This document shows, piece after piece, positions 57,352-64,000 of a stretch of 64,000 bases of DNA. Both the position numbers and the translations under genes were made by a program. Source of the DNA: Heterotrichella gracilis (Eukaryota > Sar > Xanthophyceae > Tribonematales > Xanthonemataceae); NCBI GenBank assembly GCA_032358255.1, contig JAULBX010016638.1, positions 25,917 to 89,916 on the forward strand. Direction: 5' to 3'. A model generated the notes under the pieces. It worked only from the letters and a program-made list of their open reading frames with translations, did no database searches and had not been told where the DNA came from. Each line of letters starts with the position of its first letter. The first letter of the stretch is position 1.

Positions 57352-58420
57352 GTCATCCCTGTTGTGTGGGTTTGACGTGGAGTGTGGCAGGGATCGTTGT
57401 TTGTCTCTACCAGGAATACATGGGGGTTTTTGCTGGGCACGATGGGAATGCTTGAAGCAATAAATTACAAGTTGCAATGTTGAACTGAGGTGCCGTTGAA
57501 TGAATGCTGCTCACAATTCACGCTGCCTGGCTCTGTCTGATGGCAGCAAGTGCAAATGTGGGGTGGGCGCTCTGGTGAAATCACAGGCTTGGCAAGGCTT
57601 GGCATGTGGTACCTGCAATGCACCAGGTTCCACCAGCTCCGAGAAAAGCCAAAATTCTCCAAAAGGATCCCAAAAGGCCCTTTCCAGCGCCACTTGACAC
57701 CGTTCACCCCCTTCTCAGCACAAGGCAAGTCACCCGTTGCCATGGGCAATATCATGGCCCGTGAGTACCAGCTTGTCCGCAAAGAAAGGGAAAATGCCCA
57801 AAGGAGACGAGGCTTGGTGCCAGCACGGGAAACTCAAGTTCACTGAACATGCTGAACAAAATAGTCAAGTTCACAGGTCTGGTGCACCAAAAATAGACAA
57901 ACACAATAAAACATGGGCTCATGATCATGCTAGTGCCAAAATTGGCTTGCCACTTGGGGCTTTCCCTTAATCTTTCTCCATTCATTCATCTGCAGCACTG
58001 CAGTTCCTTTCCTTTTTCTTCTCCGTCACACAGCAAGTATTATACCACCCAGGCACTGCACCACCCAACAAAAAACCTCTTCTGTTGCCTGCTAACAAAA
58101 GACCTCTGCCCTCCGTCTCCTTCTCCTTTTGCAAACGTTGTTTCCTATCCTTGTTGAAAGCATATAATACGGGTTCTGTAGTTGGATCGTTAGCTTCCAT
58201 CACGCACTGACTGTGCCCACTACGTTTGTTCAACACCTTTTCTCGCCCTTTCCTGCGCATGTTGTCCAAGTAACCTAACGCCGGGCGCTATTGATCTTGA
58301 GCACACGCTGTTTGGCTCCATCATTGCTGTTGTGCTGTCGAATAACCCCACTACCGGCGCTGGTGGCTGCTGTGCCCCTCACCATACAGCTAGGTTTCCT
58401 GTTGGGCAGCGGGCAGTCAA
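57352..58420. other. Intergenic region between Lon and SF3B6
   Basis: About 1.07 kb on the same strand as both neighbours. Open frames here lack exon-like borders or recognisable domains. It should contain the Lon 3' UTR and the SF3B6 promoter. A pyrimidine-rich patch lies at about 57970-58140. Confidence 0.4.
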
Positions 58421-59054
58421 ATGACTGCGAGGGCCAGGAATGTACGACTTCCTCCAGAAGTGAACAGGTGCGTGGCTTGAGGCACCTCTTGCAAAGCCCC
58501 AAGGGCGGTATTGGGTACTGCCACAATGCATGCATATGCCATCAACCACCCTGATTGTGTGGACCGTTTCCTCGGCAAGGGGCGAAGAGGTGCTTCTGTA
58601 GTTCCCTTGTATGCACTCTGATCCCTCGCCCTTCCCGTACGCTGGGGCTGGGCACATACAGTGCACCATATGCGTTGCTGGTTTGTTGAATGGTTGTTTG
58701 TTTGGGGTGAACAGGATACTGTATGTGAGGAACCTGCCCTTCAACATAACGTCTGAGGAGATGTACGACATCTTCGGCAAGTTTGGAGCTATCAGGCAAA
58801 TACGGCAAGGGAATACCAAAGATACCCGCGGGACAGCCTTTGTTGTATATGAGGACATCTATGATGCAAAGAACGCAGTTGACCACCTGTCAGGTTTCAA
58901 CGTTGCCAACCGCTACTTGATTGTACTGTACTACAACTCCTCCAAGCAAACCAAAAAGCTCAGCACCAAACAGCAGGAGGAGGAGCTGCGGAAGATGCAG
59001 GAGAAGTATGGGGTAGATGGTGAGCAGCACGCCAAAGCACCCAGGAAAGAGTAG
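58421..59054 (+). CDS. SF3B6: Splicing factor 3B subunit 6 (p14 branch-site protein)
   Basis: Two exons, 58421-58467 and 58715-59054, give 128 residues; human SF3B6 has 125. Exon 1 is only 47 nt and reads [15 protein letters not shown], matching the family's RLPPEVNR start; the split Arg codon joins it to [20 protein letters not shown]. The RNA recognition motif has RNP2 ILYVRNLPF and RNP1-like [17 protein letters not shown], then [18 protein letters not shown]. The protein sits in the U2 snRNP SF3b complex next to the branch adenosine. The tail [13 protein letters not shown] is the conserved end that helps bind SF3B1. GTGAACAGG occurs at both intron borders (see findings). The 3' end is 278 bp from the convergent NELF-B gene. 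Confidence 0.96.
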
Positions 59055-59332
59055 TACCCATATATACTAGAGCAACCGCCAGGAATGATCCGGGCTATCA
59101 GACTCATGATATGGGAGTTTATCACTTACACACTGAGGACACAGCCATTAAACTCTTGCTTACACATGAAGCCCATGCAAGTGCGCAGCTTGTGTCAGTG
59201 CCAGCAGGTTGGCAGGCTTCCAATTTTACACCACCATGCATGGCCAGGACAGAAGGGATCTCACCAGCGAGTCAGTAACTAGTATTTTGCCCAGCCGTTG
59301 CCATACTTGTTTGAGTTTATGGTGAAACCATG

Positions 59333-62300
59333 CTATGCCCTTTCCGTCAAGTAGGCAAAAATGTCCGGGGCGTTGTGCTCCGTCACAGAGGGTAGCCTGG
59401 ACACCAGTATTTGATATGTTGCTCGTATCCCATCATTCCCTTTGCGAGCAAACTGCTTGTAGCCCTCGCTGAACATCCCTGCACCAAAACAGCTCAAGTT
59501 CAGAAAATTTGTTTTAATGAATCGGCTGTGATAGTCTGTTCGCAATGTTGTACACACATTGTTGTCACACGTTGTTGTCACAATATGATGGCAGCAAATT
59601 CTGTAACCAATTAAATGTACAATGCGTTCCTGGGGCGTACTGTCAGCTGAGCCTTACCATCTCCATAAGTGCTGTCGTAGCCCAAAGCCCCTCCTGAGCT
59701 GTACCCCCCTGCTGACGTGTATCCAGAGGCATATGACTCGTATGCATGCTTGCGCTTGCGGAAGCGTCTCCTGCTCTTTGTGCTGTTCTGCAGCGTCTGC
59801 TTCAGGTAGTCTGTCACCTGATGCGTGCGCAGCTGGCTGGCCGCCTCCTGCAACACGCGCAGCACCTCCTCGTGCACCTGCGCAACAGTGGTGGTCACTG
59901 TGACTGCACAAACTGCCAGCATTGCACAGAAACAGAACTATGTGGGCTGCATGACAGGTTACCATTACCCGCCCACATGCTGTACTCAGCCTGTTGAAGA
60001 TGCACTAAACCTCATGCCAACATGGCCCCAACATGCACGCCTTGGCCGAATCATGATGATCCCCACCTGTAGCTCTGAATCCACCAGGTTGACCAGTATC
60101 CTGTCAAATGCCACAGTCCACAGTGGGTGCATGGGATGTGATGATCCATTGGGCCAAATCTTGACTTCACCAGAAGAGATCAAGCCAGCTAACCGCCGCG
60201 CAAGTGTGTAGCCAAAGGGAGCCCACTCCGGCAGCCACTTGTCTGACTGAACGGCCTCCAACGCCTGCGCAACACCACATGAACACCACACTGAGCAGGC
60301 TGCAGCCAACCCCAGTGGTGGCAATCTACTTTGCATCCTGTGGCAGACCACTTACAAATGGCTCAAGATCTTCAGTGACCGCTAAAAAGCAAGGCCTTGT
60401 GCCCACACTCACCGCAGCCAGTGCCGCCAGCAGATGCCTTGCAGTGATGATGTCCTTTGCCGCCAGTCGCTCCAGCGCATACGCTTGGGTGACCTTGCGC
60501 ACCAGTTCATCCCGAGACAACAGCGCCACCAGGGTGTCATCGGGAGGGTCCAGATCCTCCGTCGTGTCGTCACTGTCGTCATGCAGCTGGCTCTCAAGTA
60601 TGAAGTTGGCGATGATGGGGTAAAAGGTGTGGATGACCTCGCGGTGGGCCTCGGGGAATGAGAATCGTCGTTCACGCAGCATGTGCTTGCAGTTGACTGC
60701 CAGTAGCAGCATGCGCGTGATGAAGCACAGATTGCGATCATCCTTAGGCACCCCCTCCGCCTCAACCACCTCATCCAGCTGCCGCAGCACCTGCAAACAA
60801 TGCATGTGGCAATGATTTGCTGCATGCGACCACCAGAACTTATACGCATTCCCAATCATGCAAGCACAAAAAACCTTCAGGACTGGGGGTCAGAATGCAA
60901 CTGCCTGCTGGTGCAGATGAGGTAGCTATATCAATCAACATGAAAGGACTACCCCACCGTACCTGGTGCAACAGCAGATGAAACACCGAAGGATCCCGCA
61001 GCACCATGCCGGCATCACCCAGAATGCGGCTCGGCTCGTCCCCCTGACTGTTGCTAAACCCTGGCACCCCAGCGCTCTCGGCGTCATTGTCGCCAGTGGC
61101 ACGCTTTTTGCCCCTCCGCACAGCTGTGTTCCCTGGGCTGTTGTCGTACAGCGAGAAGAAGGCAGCCAGCTCCTTCATGTGGCGGTCATCCAGCCGGTGG
61201 TCCTAGCAGCATTGTAGCCAAACAGAAGTTACAATACAGCAACAGCGCTTGCTTTAGAATGCTACCAGCACTGCTATGTATCATAATGTATGGCAGGTGC
61301 AGCTGACTGGCAGTATGGGTCAGGTATGCTTGCTGTGGCGGGCCTGGATCATGTACCTTAAGGCATGCGTCCAGCGTCCATGCCAACTTGTGGCAGGGCT
61401 CTTTGGCCAGCAGCTCCGTGGACCCGGCATCATGCAGCGCCATCAGCAGCTGGGCGCGCAGGCTGGCATAGGCGGTCTCCTGCACCCCGATGTACAGCGT
61501 CTGGCTGTCGCGGTACCGCACCACGCACAGCTCCACAATGCCCTTGTACACCTGCATGCAAGCCATTGGCATTGTTTTGCACAATGTACATTATTTGCTG
61601 CTGTCCTGCATCTGGGTTGCAACGAGGTGCCAACCAGGCTTTGTTCCCCGCCCCACCTGCAGGGATTTGCCCACCATGGCAACCAGCTTCTGAAGGGCCG
61701 CACTGCCACTGCGCAGCACTTTTCTGGGCAACTGCGGAAGCGACTTTATGCTGCCCCCTGCAGCCACCACCAAGGACATCAAAGTGGGTTGACTGGCCTG
61801 GCAACCAACTGCAGGTGCTGGATGCGACAGCGATAGGGTGTTTACCTACTGCACGCATGTCCGCCGGCAGGCCTTCATCCATGTCAAGTGCCTTCATGAG
61901 GGTGGCCATCTCGTACGTGAACCCACTCACAATGGACAGGGCATGCTGTTGCAGGAGGTTCTTATCCACTTCCCACACCTGCACACCGCGAGTGATCATC
62001 ACTCCAGGTTGTCCATATGGGCACACGCGTGTTTGCATGACTATGCTGCCCACCTGCCGCTGCACGCCTGGCGGCAGGTCCCTGAACAATTCCTTGTCTT
62101 CACTGAGCTGCTTCAAAAAGGTCCCTGGGACGGGCTGCATCTTGTCAAGGATGGCCAGAGGTACAGCTCGCAAATCGGGGATGCCGACATATGGGAAGCT
62201 CATCTCAAGCAGCTCCAGCTGTTGGTCAGGGGAAAGCAAGACAATTTTTGCCAATAACATGGCTTTTGAGGCCTCCAGGATGTACCTGTGGGAGTCGGAC

Positions 62301-62602
62301 CTGCAGCAAACAGCTAGTCAGGAAGCTTGCGGGAGAGGTGGCAGGATGGGGAGAGAGCCTACAGTGCCCAAGACATACCGTGAGCAGCCCAGCTGGTCCA
62401 ACAGCCCCAGCAGCGGTCCACACGTAGGGTTCTGTAAGCCTGCTCGCTGCTGTATTTCCGCAATTGCCTCCTGTGGCTTGCGTGTTGCCAGCATGTGCTG
62501 CACAAAGTCCTGCCCAACCAGTCCAACCAGGGCCAGCTCAGAAGTTGTTGCCAGGTTGTTGCCAGTATGTTCAGAGCCCTCTTGCCCAGGTGACGCGTCC
62601 AT
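59333..62602 (-). CDS. NELFB: Negative elongation factor subunit B (NELF-B/COBRA1)
   Basis: Ten exons join in phase (62602-62379, 62300-62054, 61978-61846, 61757-61657, 61551-61357, 61202-60963, 60790-60413, 60264-60067, 59877-59658, 59478-59333) to give 693 residues; human NELF-B has 580. NELF holds RNA polymerase II near promoters in animals. Recognised segments: GQDFVQHMLATRKPQEAI near the N-terminus; KLVAMVGKSLQ; then the most telling part, YASLRAQLLMALHDAG followed by EPCHKLAWTLDACLK, which matches the human stretch around LRAELLMSLHD and PCHKFTWCLDAC. Later, VLRDPSVFHLLLHQVLRQLD and FYPIIANFILESQ also follow the animal protein. The C-terminus is longer and holds a basic then Tyr/Ser/Gly-rich stretch (KSRRRFRKRKHAYES). 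The ATG gives MDASPGQEGSEHTGNN and lies 68 bp after the MOZART1 stop. Confidence 0.82.
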
Positions 62603-62670
62603 GTTTGGCTATGTAGGAGGACCGCTATGGAGGGGCACCAGCACCGCAAGCTGAAGGACATATGATGCCC

Positions 62671-62980
62671 CTAGTCGAAGATGTTTGTGGTATCCCCAGA
62701 CGCAGTCGCTGTTTTCAGGGTTGCAAGTTCCTTTCGCAACTCCCGCACAACGGTGGCAATAGCCTGCAAGTACCAACACGGCCAACGTCATGTTGCAATA
62801 TGCATGCATTGCAGGCTGAACGGGAAACCCTGTCCTGCTCACCTCGGGATTGACCCCGGTTTCGCACAACGCAACGAGAATGGACAAGGTCTCCTTGTCC
62901 AAACCGGTGTCCAGTATGTTGGCTATTTCATACACGATATCCAGCGTGCTTTTAGCTTGCTGATCCCTCTGGAACTCCAT
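62671..62980 (-). CDS. MZT1: MOZART1 / GIP1, gamma-tubulin complex recruiting protein
   Basis: Two exons, 62980-62843 and 62763-62671, join in phase to a 76-residue protein. It is a near end-to-end match to the MZT1 family: [20 protein letters not shown], then [20 protein letters not shown], then [16 protein letters not shown]1 packs against the N-termini of gamma-tubulin complex proteins and helps bring the complex to microtubule nucleation sites; it is essential in plants and fission yeast. The stop is TAG at 62671-62673. The NELF-B ATG follows after only 68 bp on the same strand, with no room for an ordinary promoter plus 3' UTR. An alternative reading as one fused gene is unlikely, because exon 2 runs into the stop with the family's natural end. 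Confidence 0.92.
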
Positions 62981-63731
62981 GACAGCTCCTCCCAAAATCG
63001 CTAACAACCCATGAAGGCTGCTGCACAGACGTCAGGCTTGGTAAGTGATACAACTACATATGCACACCTTCATAGCCTGGGTCTACATCTGCAGAAGACA
63101 CCCTGCAACAAACGAACGATACGCTGCAGGTACTTGCTGCTACAGCTGCACAGTCAGCGGAAGAAAGACGCAGTGATACAAACACCTATTTGTTCAAAAC
63201 CAACCAGGTCGTACTTTGAGACTTAAAGTAAAAACTGAAGAACGTTATTGTGGACGTCTAGACTCGATATCGTATGATATGAAGGTGTAGGCCCAGGGTT
63301 TAGGCCCTAACTTAGGGTAATGTTTATTAATATTTTTTATTTTTATTTTTTTGCAATGAGAAAGAGTTACAAGAACCACAAATCACACAAACAAAGAGGG
63401 GAAAATTTCCCTGGCCAGCCAAAGCAAGGCCAGGTACAAACCACCTCTCAGGGCGGAGCCACGCCGGGCTTGATGTTTTTTTTCTTTTATTTCCCCGCTT
63501 CCGGGCTTGATTGACTGGATCTCTGCCCCTGAAGCAGCTGCTGTATGTCCCTGGGACACCAAATCGCACATCAGTGATCACCCGCCGCCAATCCATGCGC
63601 ATGCTCCTGCGTAATGTGGCCACCAGCAGCGATATAACCCGGGCCGCCAGGGATGCGGGGCATCGTGGCGCTGCCCCCTCCTCGCGGTGTGCAGATTGCC
63701 GGGCCCGCTCAGAAGACATGATGGACCATAG
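62981..63731. other. Intergenic region, MOZART1 promoter side
   Basis: About 750 bp. It includes an AT-rich stretch (63315-63355), TTTAGGG-like words near 63296-63318 (GGGTTTAGG and CTTAGGGT), and at the right a reading (63590-63715) with CADCRARSEDMMDH that could be debris of the LINE that follows. The MOZART1 promoter should lie at the left end. Confidence 0.4.
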
Positions 63732-64000
63732 ATGGCCACAGATGGCAGCCGGAGGGATATAGTAGACCCCACTACAAAAGCAGTGATTGGCACCACTCTT
63801 GGATCAGGCATACACATACCACCCCCTGACACCTCTATAGCCACTCCACCAGACTACAGGGAAGCAGGCACCAATATTCTCATCAACCCAGGCGGTGCAG
63901 GACCAACAAAAACCATTAATAGGGCCGAATTAGTGGCTCTGTACTACGCGATTAAACTCGGCACAGGAACAGTCATTGCAACCGATAGCGCAAGCAGCAT
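63732..64000 (+). mobile_element. LINE-type retrotransposon RNase H domain fragment
   Basis: An open frame from ATG 63732 to the window edge reads as an RNase H fold with the three acidic catalytic positions in order: ATDGSRR (Asp), INRAELVALYYAIKLG (Glu) and VIATDSASS (Asp). This spacing and the N-R-A-E-L motif are typical of the RNase H domain of plant and algal non-LTR retrotransposons. An in-frame TAG sits directly before the ATG, so if it once continued from a reverse transcriptase the copy is broken, or the reading starts here. The element continues beyond the window. Confidence 0.7.

Noticed and set aside
61365-62654. 429-codon open frame on the plus strand opposite NELF-B
   Set aside because: Composition is Cys/Pro/Arg-rich with no domain, and it overlaps five well-supported minus-strand exons. 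A shadow of the coding strand.
62671-62980. Reading MOZART1 exons as the N-terminal exons of the NELF-B gene
   Set aside because: The second exon runs in frame into a TAG at the natural end of the MZT1 family, and the NELF-B homology starts just after the downstream ATG, so these are two genes.
62981-63007. MOZART1 start at 63007
   Set aside because: The codon is TTG. The ATG at 62980 gives the expected short N-terminus.

Overview
This window is nuclear DNA from an intron-rich eukaryote, almost certainly a chlorophyte green alga. The evidence is a fatty acid photodecarboxylase with a plastid leader, a NIT2-like RWP-RK nitrogen regulator, a thylakoid-directed MFP1-like coiled-coil protein and a DUF4079 plastid membrane protein. 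Genes are cut by many short GT-AG introns, several of which carry TTTAGGG-like telomere motifs, the heptamer found in trebouxiophytes and land plants. Genus and species cannot be read from the window. Gene models were built by hand by joining exons at GT/AG sites with phase checked; first exons and a few internal joins are the least certain parts.

Layout: FUSC/ALMT-like transporter (1-3265 +, 5' end outside the window); DUF4079 plastid membrane protein (4473-6338 -); intron-containing tRNA-Ser(AGA) (6562-6684 -); PEX7 (7044-9846 +); ABCG half-transporter (11554-17411 +); multi-pass, probably plastid, protein of unknown function (18623-21277 +); fatty acid photodecarboxylase FAP (23044-28531 -); GNAT acetyltransferase (29689-31180 +); NIN-like/RWP-RK regulator (32071-35711 +); NRAMP metal transporter (37111-40389 -); MFP1-like protein (41722-45956 +); LtrA-family membrane protein (47150-49886 -); Lon protease, LON1 type (50636-57351 +); SF3B6/p14 splicing factor (58421-59054 +); NELF-B (59333-62602 -) and, only 68 bp upstream on the same strand, MOZART1 (62671-62980 -); a LINE-type RNase H fragment running off the right edge (63732-64000 +).

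The genes form no single pathway. Themes are membrane transport, plastid functions, peroxisomal import, mitochondrial proteolysis, nitrogen-responsive transcription, transcriptional pausing and splicing. The best leads for new biology are the tightly packed MOZART1/NELF-B pair (candidate dicistronic nuclear transcript), a NELF subunit in the green lineage, an exon/donor block repeated three times at an exact 75-nt period in the ABCG gene, a short repeated element with a target-site-like duplication inside a FAP intron, and an intron in SF3B6 flanked by a direct repeat at its splice sites.
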